This document shows, piece by piece, positions 35,749 through 47,402 of a DNA stretch of 64,000 nucleotides (its first letter is position 1; the number at the start of each line of letters is the position of its first letter). This stretch comes from Bryobacterales bacterium (GTDB lineage: Bacteria; Acidobacteriota; Terriglobia; Bryobacterales; Bryobacteraceae): NCBI GenBank assembly GCA_020854055.1, contig JADZGD010000129.1:35866-99865 (forward strand). Reading direction: 5' to 3'. Below the pieces are notes generated by a model that was not told the DNA's origin, searched no databases, and worked only from the letters and a program-made list of their open reading frames with translations. The position numbers were made by a program, and so were the translations under genes.

Positions 35749-36198
35749 CTACTGCCCCATTACCTGAATCATCACCGTGCGGGCCAGCGGCCCGTCGTAT
35801 TCCACAAAGTACGCCCGCTGGCGGCTGCCGCGCACCACCTTGCCGTTCTCGATCGGGAAAAAGCAGTTGGTTCCGCCGAGAATACTCTTCAGGTGGTCGC
35901 CGGCGTTGAACCCCAGGCGGCCGTCGAAATCCAGGTAGCGATTGTGCCAGTAGCCGTAGCCGGCATCTTTGGGCGGTTCCTTTGGCGCCAGGCGTTCCAG
36001 GTGCGCCAGCACATCGCGCTCCAGGCACTCGATGCCCTCAGTCACCAGCAGTCCCGACGAGGTGTGCGCGGTCAACACGAAAACCATCCCTTCGCGCGCT
36101 CCGCTTTCGGCCACGACGCGCTCGACATCGCCGGTTATGTCGATCATCTCCATGTCTTTGTGCGACTGCACTTCAATCCGTTCCAGTTTGATAATCAT
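35749..36198 (-). CDS. yjbQ: YjbQ/UPF0047 family protein
   Basis: The 149-residue cytoplasmic protein has the YjbQ core: TAHTSSGLLVTEGIE near 43-57, HLERLAPKEPPKDAGYGYWHN near 66-86, and a closing FVEYDGPLARTVMIQVMG strand. The family is described as a secondary thiamine-phosphate synthase because it can substitute weakly for ThiE. Its physiological role is unsettled. ATG 36198 shares one base with the stop of the amidohydrolase gene upstream (TGATG). Association with a TIM-barrel hydrolase and sugar enzymes suggests a role other than thiamine synthesis here. Confidence 0.87.
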   Translation of the reverse strand: MIIKLERIEVQSHKDMEMIDITGDVERVVAESGAREGMVFVLTAHTSSGLLVTEGIECLERDVLAHLERLAPKEPPKDAGYGYWHNRYLDFDGRLGFNAGDHLKSILGGTNCFFPIENGKVVRGSRQRAYFVEYDGPLARTVMIQVMGQ

Positions 36199-37055
36199 CA
36201 GGATCTCCCCCCGGCGAGCAACCGCTCCGCGTTCAAACCCATTACCAGATCCAGGCATTCATCGGAAAATCCGATGCCCCGCACCGCGCGCGCCATGTTC
36301 TTGATCTCCACCCTTGGATAATTGGAGCCGAACAGCAGTTGCTTGCGCAGGCTGCGCTCAAACACCGTGAGCGGAATCTGGTGGGTCATGGCGAAAGTCA
36401 AAAAGTCCCGCGGGTTGTCAAAGTACAGCGCCGAGGTGTCCAGATGCACGTTGGGATACTTCAGCGCCAGCGCCACGGCATCCGTGACCCAGGGCCAGGC
36501 CAGGTGCGCCAGAACGATGTTCAGCTTCGGAAAGTCCGCCGCGACGTCCTCAAACTGCAAGGGGTGTCCGTACTTCAACCGGCTCCCCGGCTCCCAACTC
36601 ATCCCCGCATGGAACAGCACGGGAATGCCCAACCCCTGGGCGCACTCATAAATCGGATAATACGCGCGGCCAGCCGGCTCAAACTCCTGTAAGGGCGGCG
36701 CCAGCTTCAAGCCCTTCAGGCCAAGCTTCTCCACGGCGCCGGTCAGTTTTCCGGGCGCTCCGGCGTCGTGCGGATCGACGCTGGCAAAACCGATCAGCCG
36801 GTCCGACATGGCGCACAACTCGGCGATCTCTTCGTTGCTATAAACGGTTTTGCCGCGGCTGGTGGTGGCATCCATGGGCAGCACCACGGCCTTTTCCAGG
36901 AAGGCGACGTCCAGCTCCATCAGAAAGCTTTTGAGCGGCTGGAAGTTGTTTCCAATGTAATAGGTTTCGCGCGCGGCGCTGGCGAGCCCCGGATGGCGCG
37001 CGATCATTTCCCGCACAAGCAGCGGGTGCGTGTGAAAATCGATTCCCTTGATCAT
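36198..37055 (-). CDS. COG2159 TIM-barrel amidohydrolase
   Basis: The 285-residue amidohydrolase-2-type protein is presumably metal dependent. It begins MIKGIDFHTHPLL, with the HxH metal ligands. Later landmarks are VLFHAGMSWEPG near 152-163, IVLAHLAWPWVTDA near 183-196 and LLFGSNYPRVEI near 246-257. In most relatives the last motif is GSD(F/Y)P, and the Asp binds metal and activates water. Here Asn stands in its place. ATG 37055 has GAGGG about ten bases upstream, which decides against the longer open frame. It lies 34 bases after the kinase gene. Deacetylase, decarboxylase or lactonase activity are all possible. Confidence 0.82.
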   Translation of the reverse strand: MIKGIDFHTHPLLVREMIARHPGLASAARETYYIGNNFQPLKSFLMELDVAFLEKAVVLPMDATTSRGKTVYSNEEIAELCAMSDRLIGFASVDPHDAGAPGKLTGAVEKLGLKGLKLAPPLQEFEPAGRAYYPIYECAQGLGIPVLFHAGMSWEPGSRLKYGHPLQFEDVAADFPKLNIVLAHLAWPWVTDAVALALKYPNVHLDTSALYFDNPRDFLTFAMTHQIPLTVFERSLRKQLLFGSNYPRVEIKNMARAVRGIGFSDECLDLVMGLNAERLLAGGRS

Positions 37056-37089
37056 GATTAATTGGTTGCCCTCGACGCGGCTGGAGTCT

Positions 37090-38028
37090 TCAAATCCCGC
37101 CGGCCGCGTTTTCCTGCCTGCGTATGAACTCGAACGCTTCGGCTTCGTCCGCCTGACAGCCGGTGCCACCCATTGCCCCGGTCGAAATCGCGCCGCATGC
37201 CGCTGCGAAGCGCATCGCATCCTTCAAGTCTTTCCAGTTGAGCCAGGCGTGCAGGAACCCGGCGTTGAACGAATCGCCGGCGCCCGTTGTGTCAACCGGC
37301 TTCACCCGGAAAGCCGGAACGGAAACCGGCTCGCCGTGATCGAGCGCCATGCAGCCCTGGCTGCCGAGTTTGGCCACTACCTTCGTGCGGCCGTTCACCA
37401 GCGCGCGCAGCGCCCCGATGACGTCTTCATCCTTACCGATCGCCCGCAGTTCCACTTCGTTCGGCAAAAAGACGTCGACATACTTCAGCGTCTCGTAGAT
37501 GTCCGGCGCCCATGTCTCGGACGGATCAAACCCGGTGTCGAGTGAAGTGGTAAGACCGAGCCCGGTGGCGCGTTCAAAGATCGCCGCGCAGCCCGGCCGC
37601 AGGTTCTCCTGCAAGTAATAGGAAGCGATGTGAACGTGCTCGAAATCACGCAGCATCGCATCGGTCACATCCCCGGCGGTGAGGGCCAGCATGGCTCCCA
37701 GGTAAGTGATCAGAGCGCGATCCCTGGACGAAGTGACCGACACCGTGATTCCGGTTTTTAACGCCGGATCGGGCGTTACCAGGCTGACGTCAATGCCCGC
37801 CGCCCGCATTTCACCAAGACAAAACTCACCGTATACGTCCGCGCCCACCTTCCCGAAAAACCCGGCGTGATCACCCAACCGCGCCAGACCCGCCGCGCAT
37901 ATGGCGGAAGCGCTACCCAGCGCCAGCCGCAAGTCCTCCACCACCACTTCCTTGCCGGGCTCGGGGAACGACCGGTAATCCTGCAAGATCAGGTCGGGGT
38001 TGATTTCGCCGATGACCAGGACCCTCAT
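37090..38028 (-). CDS. PfkB-family carbohydrate kinase
   Basis: The 312-residue ATP-dependent sugar or sugar-phosphate kinase has the ribokinase fold. An N-terminal GEINPDLILQ strand and LGSASAICAAGLARLGDHAGF near 37-57 (PfkB signature 1) are present. Signature 2 is DTTGAGDSFNAGFLHAWL near 245-262 with the catalytic Asp. ATG 38028 overlaps the stop of the isomerase gene as ATGA. The substrate is unknown. By position it phosphorylates the product of the AgaS-like enzyme, as tagatose-6-phosphate kinase does in the aga pathway. The open frame upstream lies within the isomerase gene and was rejected. Confidence 0.88.
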   Translation of the reverse strand: MRVLVIGEINPDLILQDYRSFPEPGKEVVVEDLRLALGSASAICAAGLARLGDHAGFFGKVGADVYGEFCLGEMRAAGIDVSLVTPDPALKTGITVSVTSSRDRALITYLGAMLALTAGDVTDAMLRDFEHVHIASYYLQENLRPGCAAIFERATGLGLTTSLDTGFDPSETWAPDIYETLKYVDVFLPNEVELRAIGKDEDVIGALRALVNGRTKVVAKLGSQGCMALDHGEPVSVPAFRVKPVDTTGAGDSFNAGFLHAWLNWKDLKDAMRFAAACGAISTGAMGGTGCQADEAEAFEFIRRQENAAGGI

Positions 38029-39296
38029 TGTTCGCCCCGTGAAAGCGTGTGTATGGTGAACTTTTCCACTACCCGATGGATGACGCCTCCCGCCGAGGGC
38101 GCGTCGGGATTCAGCCCTTCGCCGCGACAGCGGAAAAAGGCCAGCAGTTGGCCTACTACCACGTCGATCACCGCGACGTTGTCGTCCCCGATGGCGCCAA
38201 GACCCGGGACTTCCACCGCCACGTCGTTCTCTCCCAGCAGCGAAGGCGGAATCCGCTCTCCCACAATCACCTTGAGCCTGCCCAAACCCTTCCGGTTCAA
38301 TTCGCCGATCAGGTCGCTTTCGTACGCACGCCGCAGCGGATCGGACGACAGGAAGCAAACGATCAGCGTATCCTCATGCACCGATGCCATCGGTCCGTGC
38401 CGTAGCCCGAGGAAGGTTTCGGCGAAGGTGAAGATGCGGCCGGCAGTCATCTCCTGCATCTTCAGCGCCGCCTCTCGCGCCGCGCCGAAACGGCAGCCCG
38501 ACCCGAGAAAGACGCCTGAGCCGAAATCGGCCAGAGCCGCCCGCGCGATCGCTTGCGGGTATCTCAACAACACGTCCCGGCCGCACTCGGCCAACCGCGC
38601 GACCATGCGCCGGTACTCCTCCGCCTGGTCCAGCATGCCCAGGAAACGCGCCGCCACCACGAGGTTGGTGAAGCTGCTGGTCATCACCAGGCTGCGATCG
38701 CAGGTACGCGGGTCCAAATCGATACAGGTGGTCAAGGGATGGGCTTCGGCTGAACGCAACAGCCGCCCGGCGGCATTGCAGGTCACCACCACGTGCCGCA
38801 CGTCCCGATCCAGCGCCAAAAACAACTCCAGCGCTCCGTAGCTTTCCGGACTATCCCCCGATCGCGCCAACGAGACCATCAGCGCCGGCCGCCGTGGCGG
38901 CATGCCCCGCAGTGCGTGCATCACCAGTTGGCCGCCGGCAATCGCGCCGGCCGCAATTCCAAGTTCGTTCTGCAATGCCAGCGCGAGGCATTCGGCGGCA
39001 TAGACGGAACTTCCCGACCCGGTCAGCGCCACCGTCTGTACGCCATCGAGCGAGCGGCGCAGGGAATCGGCCCGCGCAATCGCGCGCTCCGCGCTATCCG
39101 GCCACAACAACGGCTGCTGTATGATCTCCGAAAGCGTGTACCCGTACCCGGCTCCAACCGGATCCGGCGCCTGCCACAGTTCGCCGATGACCGGGTTGGC
39201 TTCCCCTACCAATTCCGCCCATTCGGCGAGGGTGCTGGTGCCTTTTGCACGGGGCCGGGCCCCCGTGCCCGCCCCCCGCGATTCGTCGCTAATCAT
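38025..39296 (-). CDS. SIS-domain sugar isomerase/deaminase (AgaS type)
   Basis: The 423-residue cytoplasmic protein carries two SIS (sugar isomerase) domains. The first has VALTGSGSSVYAAECLALAL near 88-107 and SLARSGDSPESYGALE near 142-157. The second has FLGSGCRFGAAREAALKMQE near 257-276 with the FAETFLGLRHGPMA stretch that follows in AgaS and GlmS. The layout matches AgaS (galactosamine-6-phosphate deaminase/isomerase) better than the glutaminase-bearing GlmS. ATG 39296 has AGGAAGGG upstream. It is the first gene of a five-gene minus-strand set and faces the ceramidase-like gene across the ATTGCC-palindrome spacer. Confidence 0.87.
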   Translation of the reverse strand: MISDESRGAGTGARPRAKGTSTLAEWAELVGEANPVIGELWQAPDPVGAGYGYTLSEIIQQPLLWPDSAERAIARADSLRRSLDGVQTVALTGSGSSVYAAECLALALQNELGIAAGAIAGGQLVMHALRGMPPRRPALMVSLARSGDSPESYGALELFLALDRDVRHVVVTCNAAGRLLRSAEAHPLTTCIDLDPRTCDRSLVMTSSFTNLVVAARFLGMLDQAEEYRRMVARLAECGRDVLLRYPQAIARAALADFGSGVFLGSGCRFGAAREAALKMQEMTAGRIFTFAETFLGLRHGPMASVHEDTLIVCFLSSDPLRRAYESDLIGELNRKGLGRLKVIVGERIPPSLLGENDVAVEVPGLGAIGDDNVAVIDVVVGQLLAFFRCRGEGLNPDAPSAGGVIHRVVEKFTIHTLSRGEQ

Positions 39297-39308
39297 TATC
39301 CCTTCCTG

Positions 39309-39342
39309 TTGGCAATCCCTGAAAATACACGGAAATTGCCAA
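39309..39342. promoter_or_regulatory. Inverted repeat TTGGCAAT-N18-ATTGCCAA
   Basis: Perfect eight-base arms 13 bases upstream of the AgaS-like gene start. Placed between the candidate -10 at 39388-39393 and the start codon, it would suit a repressor acting on the sugar operon. The same ATTGCC core recurs at 39420-39433. Confidence 0.5.
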
Positions 39343-39387
39343 ATTCACCCGCCTTCTCGCCTCCCCCCGTGGAGGCCTCGAAAGCAA

Positions 39388-39393
39388 AGTATA
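39388..39393 (-). promoter_or_regulatory. Candidate -10 element (TATACT) of the sugar operon
   Basis: TATACT on the minus strand in an AT-rich part of the divergent spacer, 92 bases before ATG 39296. The -35 region is T-rich without a clear TTGACA. It is flanked by the two ATTGCC palindromes. Confidence 0.45.
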
Positions 39394-39419
39394 ACAACAA
39401 AACGAAAATAAAGAAAAGA

Positions 39420-39433
39420 AATTGCCGGCAATT
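39420..39433. promoter_or_regulatory. 14-base palindrome AATTGCCGGCAATT
   Basis: A perfect, uninterrupted palindrome about 27-32 bases behind the candidate minus-strand -10, where a -35-binding polymerase would sit. It shares the ATTGCC half-site with the inverted repeat at 39309-39342. The uninterrupted form resembles operators of LacI-type dimers with a central CG. Confidence 0.55.
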
Positions 39434-39493
39434 CCGGCGGCGGCGGAGCCGTTCATCCGGTACAGACCTTCACGAGGCAGCATTGGCCAAACG

Positions 39494-39499
39494 TATACT
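39494..39499 (+). promoter_or_regulatory. Candidate -10 element (TATACT) of the ceramidase-like gene
   Basis: TATACT 37 bases before ATG 39536, without a good -35. TTGGCCAA (39483-39490), another palindrome made of the TTGGC half of the operator-like repeat, ends four bases before it. Confidence 0.45.
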
Positions 39500-39535
39500 A
39501 CAGGATACGGGCTCGCCGCCGCCCGCAACCGATTC

Positions 39536-40951
39536 ATGAAACATCAACTACTGGCCGGAGCCGGGAGAAGCGATATCACTCCCGCGCCCGGGACTCCGCA
39601 AGGTGGCTGGGGCGCGCAGACTCATACGCGCGGAATCGCCGCTGACATGCCATTTTATGCTACGGCGCTGGCCCTGGCGCGGGAGAGCGAGCAGTTCCTT
39701 ATTATCGAGGCCGACGCCATCGGCTTCGACCAGGAATGGACCGGACGTATCATCGATGAGATCGTCCGCCTTACCGGTCTGCCCGCCGCCCGGATTCGCT
39801 TTTCCTGCAGCCACACCCACTCGGGTCCGAACACCTTCCGGCTGGCCAACATCGCGGAAGGGTTCGATATGGCCATGGCATATCTCGAAGGCCTGCCGCG
39901 GCGCATCGCCGGCGCGGGGTGGCAGGCGCTCCAGTCGATGCAACCGGTCCGGGTGGCGGCTGCCGAAGGTTCCTGCCGGATCAACGGCAAGCGCCGGGTG
40001 CGTGTACCCGATGGCCGGATGGTGGTCGGCTTCGACGCCGATGCTCCGGCCGACTCCACCCTCCGCGTGGTCCGTCTGGATACGCTCGACCAGCGCCCGC
40101 TGGCGACGCTGCTCCACTACGCATGCCACCCGACCACCATCGCCTGGCAAAGCCGGCACTTCACGCCGGATTATCCCGGTATGGCGCGCCAGGTGGTGGA
40201 ACGCGAGATCGGCGGGTTTTGCCTGTTCCTGCAGGGAGCCGCGGCCGACCTGGGCCCGCGCCATGGATTCACCGGGGACCTGGCGGTCTACCGAACCCTG
40301 GGGCGGCAACTCGGCCTGGCGGCGTCCGCGCTTGCTTTGCCGCTGGAGACCCTGCCCAAACGATCCCGCTTCACACGGGTGCTCCCATCGGGCGCCAATA
40401 TTGCGCTGTACGACTACGACAGTCCGGAGCCGGAACCACCCGCGCTCTCCGTAAGCGCGTCCATGGTAAACCTTCCGCTGAAGCAGTTCCCGCCTGTTGA
40501 GCAGTTGGAGGCCGAACTGGAAGCGCTCCGCGGCGCCGCCGCCCGGGCGCGGGAGTCGGGCGATGAGGAGACCTTCCGCCTGGCCTCGGCGCAGGCCACG
40601 CAAGCCGGCTGGCGGGCGGGCAACGCCCGTCAATATTCCGGCAGAACGTCGGCCGGATGGCCGCTGCAAGCCGTCCGTATCGGCCCAATTGCCCTGGTTT
40701 CCGTGGCCGGGGAGCCTTTTTCTTCCATCGGAAGGCGCATCGTGGAGGCTTCCCCGTTTGCCCACACCCTGTTTTCCGGCTACTCAAATGGCGGCTTCGG
40801 CTATATCCCGGATCATGAAGCGTACCAAGAGGGCGGTTACGAAATCGAAGCAACTCCATTTGCTCCCGATGCCGCCGGAGTGCTGGTGGCTGAAGCGGGC
40901 CGCATTCTTGCGCAACTTCACGCCGAACCCCGCACGGATCGGGCAATTTAG
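39536..40951 (+). CDS. Neutral-ceramidase N-terminal-domain protein lacking the serine nucleophile
   Basis: The 471-residue protein matches the neutral/alkaline ceramidase N-terminal domain. It begins AGAGRSDITPAPGTPQGGWG, then has FSCSHTHSGPNTF near 89-101 (zinc His93/His95) and LHYACHPTTIAW with His198. In true ceramidases the next motif ends DVSPN with the catalytic serine. Here it reads AAADLGPR, with Gly240 in that place, and the C-terminal immunoglobulin-like domain is also absent. No signal peptide is seen, so it is probably cytoplasmic. It is therefore a zinc hydrolase of other specificity. It is transcribed divergently from the sugar operon, suggesting an N-acyl or ester substrate in the same pathway. 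Confidence 0.85.
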   Translation: MKHQLLAGAGRSDITPAPGTPQGGWGAQTHTRGIAADMPFYATALALARESEQFLIIEADAIGFDQEWTGRIIDEIVRLTGLPAARIRFSCSHTHSGPNTFRLANIAEGFDMAMAYLEGLPRRIAGAGWQALQSMQPVRVAAAEGSCRINGKRRVRVPDGRMVVGFDADAPADSTLRVVRLDTLDQRPLATLLHYACHPTTIAWQSRHFTPDYPGMARQVVEREIGGFCLFLQGAAADLGPRHGFTGDLAVYRTLGRQLGLAASALALPLETLPKRSRFTRVLPSGANIALYDYDSPEPEPPALSVSASMVNLPLKQFPPVEQLEAELEALRGAAARARESGDEETFRLASAQATQAGWRAGNARQYSGRTSAGWPLQAVRIGPIALVSVAGEPFSSIGRRIVEASPFAHTLFSGYSNGGFGYIPDHEAYQEGGYEIEATPFAPDAAGVLVAEAGRILAQLHAEPRTDRAI

Positions 40952-40996
40952 TACTGTTAAACTGTGATACCCTGATACTTAACGCCGGTCCAAGAT

Positions 40997-41638
40997 ATGC
41001 CGGCCCGAGAGAGCGAAGCACTCATTTTAAGGACGTATCCGCTCAAAGAAGCGGATCTGATTGTCAGTTTTCTCACCCGGGATCAAGGTAAGCTTCGGGG
41101 GGTTGCAAAACGCGCCCGGCGGCCCAAAAGCAGTTTCGGGTCCGGTCTCGAGAGACTCTCGCACGTGCGGATGTACTATTTTCAGCGAGAGAACCGTGAA
41201 CTGGTAAACCTTGACTCCTGTGACCTCATCCGTTCGCAGTTTCACCTGTTGGCGGATTACGAAGCGGGAATTGTGCTCGATTATCTGGCGGAGGTGTCCG
41301 AGCAGTTACTTCCCCCAAACGAGCCTAACGAGCGGTTCTTCCGCCTGCTCACGGCCGTGCTGGCGCATCTGGATGTCGCGCCGCGGGCCGGGATGTGGAC
41401 GGCGGCCGCATACTTCAGCCTGTGGGCGGTCCGGCTCTCCGGCATTCTGCCGGAATTGAGAGTCAGCCCCGAATCGCGGGCCATCGCGGAAGAGATGTTA
41501 CAGAAACCGATCGGGCAACTGAGCCAGCGGGAATGGAGCAAGGCCACGGCGGCCGACCTCCGCCGCTTTCTGGTGCGCCAGGTGGAAGCTCACACCGAGC
41601 GCAAACTTCTCTCCGTACCCCTTCTGGAAGCCCTATAA
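40997..41638 (+). CDS. recO: DNA repair protein RecO
   Basis: Helps load RecA during RecFOR gap repair. The 213-residue protein is shorter than the usual 240. The N-terminal OB-fold is normal ([36 protein letters not shown] region, about 4-40; note the basic tail). A helical C-terminal domain follows. The four-cysteine zinc site of many RecO proteins is absent, as in several other phyla. ATG 40997 gives [11 protein letters not shown]. It lies 45 bases after the ceramidase-like gene and starts the recO-glyQ-glyS-ppdK group. The stop is two bases before glyQ. Confidence 0.92.
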   Translation: MPARESEALILRTYPLKEADLIVSFLTRDQGKLRGVAKRARRPKSSFGSGLERLSHVRMYYFQRENRELVNLDSCDLIRSQFHLLADYEAGIVLDYLAEVSEQLLPPNEPNERFFRLLTAVLAHLDVAPRAGMWTAAAYFSLWAVRLSGILPELRVSPESRAIAEEMLQKPIGQLSQREWSKATAADLRRFLVRQVEAHTERKLLSVPLLEAL

Positions 41639-41640
41639 CG

Positions 41641-42542
<902 letters not shown>

Positions 42543-42546
<4 letters not shown>

Positions 42547-44564
42547 GGGGAGGGCTCACTTTCCTTCTGGAGATCGGCGTTGAAGAGATTCCCGATTGGA
42601 TGATCGAGCCGGCGCTGGAAAACCTGGCGTCGTCGTTTCGCGCGCTGCTGGAACAGAACCGGCTGGCGGCGGAACAGATCGCAACCGATGCCACTCCGCG
42701 CCGGCTGGTGCTACGCGCGGCTTCGGTCACGCCACGCCAGAACGACTCGGAAGAGCTGGTAACCGGCCCTCCCAAATCGGCCGGCCAGGGTGCCGCGGCC
42801 GGTTTCGCCAGAAAGCTCGGAGTAACGCCGGATCAACTGACCAGCGTCGAAACACCCAAGGGCGAATACCTGGCCTGCCGGCGCGCGGTAGCCGGGCGCG
42901 AGACCAGCGCGATTCTGGCCGCGGCGTTGCCCGAAATCATCCTTGGGATCCCCTGGCCCAAGACCATGTACTGGACGCACCGCGCGGGGCCACGCTTCAT
43001 CCGTCCCATCCGCTGGCTGGTGGCGCTGTTAGGCGATGGGGTTATCGCGTTCGAGATCGCCGGCGTCAAGGCAGGTTCCGCCACCAGGGGGCACCGGCGC
43101 CTGGGAGAGGCCGGGCCGCTCCCGGTCCGCTATGACGATTACGAAGCGGTACTGGAGAAAAACTTCGTGCTGGTGTCCGCCAAATCGCGGCGCGAGAAGA
43201 TTCTGCGCGAGGCGGCGGCGGTGCTGCCCGCCGGCCTGCGCATGAAAGACGATGCAGCTCTGCTCGATTCGCTGGTCTACATCACCGAGTTCCCTACCCC
43301 GATTCGCGGCAGCTTTGATGAAAGCTACCTGCAACTGCCGGCCGAAGTCCTGATTACAGTGATGCGCCACCACCAGAAGTATTTCTCGGTGGAACATGCA
43401 GACGGCACGCTCGCCCCGCACTTCATCGCGGTGATGAACACCAGCGCGGACCCGGACGGCCTGGTGCGCCAGGGCAACGAACGCGTGCTGCGCGCCCGTT
43501 TCAACGATGCCCGTTTCTTCTGGGACGTGGACCAGCACAAAAAGCTCGACGCCCGCCTGGACGACCTTGCGCACGTCACCTTCCAGGCGCAGCTCGGCTC
43601 TTATCTCGAGAAGGCCGAGCGGATGGCGAAGCTGGTTCAGGAGTTCGGCGGCGGCGAACCGGCCGTCCGCGCGGCGCTGTTGAGCAAGTGCGATCTGACC
43701 TGCGAAATGGTGAAGGAGTTCACCGACCTGCAGGGCGTGGTGGGAGGCCTATATGCCCGCGCCCAAGGGGAATCCGAACGGGTGGCGCTGGCAATCTACG
43801 ACCATTACAGCCCGCTGAGCATGGAGGATTCGATTCCCCGGACCCTGGACGGGCGGCTGGTTGCGCTGGCCGACAAGGTGGACACGCTGCGCGGTTGCTT
43901 CCGCATCGGCATGATTCCGTCCGGTTCCCGCGATCCCTTCGCGCTGCGCCGCGCCGCCCAGGGCGTGGTGAAGATCCTGGTGGAAGGCGGAATCGCGCTG
44001 GGGCTGGCGCAACTTTCGGCGGGCGATGCCCGGCTGGAGGAATTTCTGCTGGACCGGGTGAAGTATTACTTCCGCGAGATTCGAGGCTTTGCCTATGACG
44101 AAGTCAATGCGGCACTGGCGGCCGGCAGTGACGACTTAGCCGATGCCGAGGCCCGCCTGTCCGCGCTGAAGGCGGTACGCCCCACGGAGAACTTCGAGCC
44201 GCTGGCCGCCAGCTTCAAACGAATCCGCAACATCCTCAAGCAGGCGCAATTTGAGGGCGGCGTTGCGCTGAGCCGGACCCTGCTCGAAGCCGGTCCGGAG
44301 ACGGCGCTCCATGAGGCATTTCAAAGCGTGACAGCGCGCGTGGAGCCGATGCGCTCGCGCCGGGAATACCAGCCGGCGCTGGAGGCCATCGCCTCGCTGC
44401 GCCCGGCGGTAGATCTGTTTTTCGACAAGGTTCTGGTGAATGCCCCGGATGCTGCCATCCGGCGGAACAGGCTGTCGCTGTTACATGGCATACTCACCGG
44501 GTTTTCATCGATCGCCGATTTTTCGGAGATCGTAAGTAGTCATGAAAGTAGTCAGAATTCTTAG
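42543..44564 (+). CDS. glyS: Glycine-tRNA ligase beta subunit
   Basis: Tetramer partner of GlyQ that holds the HD-like domain and the C-terminal tRNA-binding region. The 673-residue chain starts [14 protein letters not shown] near 6-19. It has the family segments TRGHRRLGE near 180-188, [20 protein letters not shown] near 262-281, the [19 protein letters not shown] region near 315-333 and the HD-like [21 protein letters not shown] near 382-402. The start ATG overlaps glyQ by four bases; the longer open frame upstream was rejected for that reason. Confidence 0.97.
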
Positions 44565-44592
44565 TAACTAGGGTATGTAAGGAGCTGGTTTC

Positions 44593-47343
<2,751 letters not shown>

Positions 47344-47366
47344 GTTTGTAAAACGAACCTGATGAA

Positions 47367-47402
47367 CGCCGGCCTCATCCAGCCGAGGGGCCGGCGTTTT
47401 TT
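47367..47402 (+). terminator. Rho-independent terminator after ppdK
   Basis: CGCCGGCC and GGCCGGCG form an eight-base-pair stem with a 14-base loop, followed directly by six T residues (47397-47402). It begins 23 bases after the ppdK stop and lies partly inside the last codons of the convergent membrane-protein gene. Confidence 0.92.
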
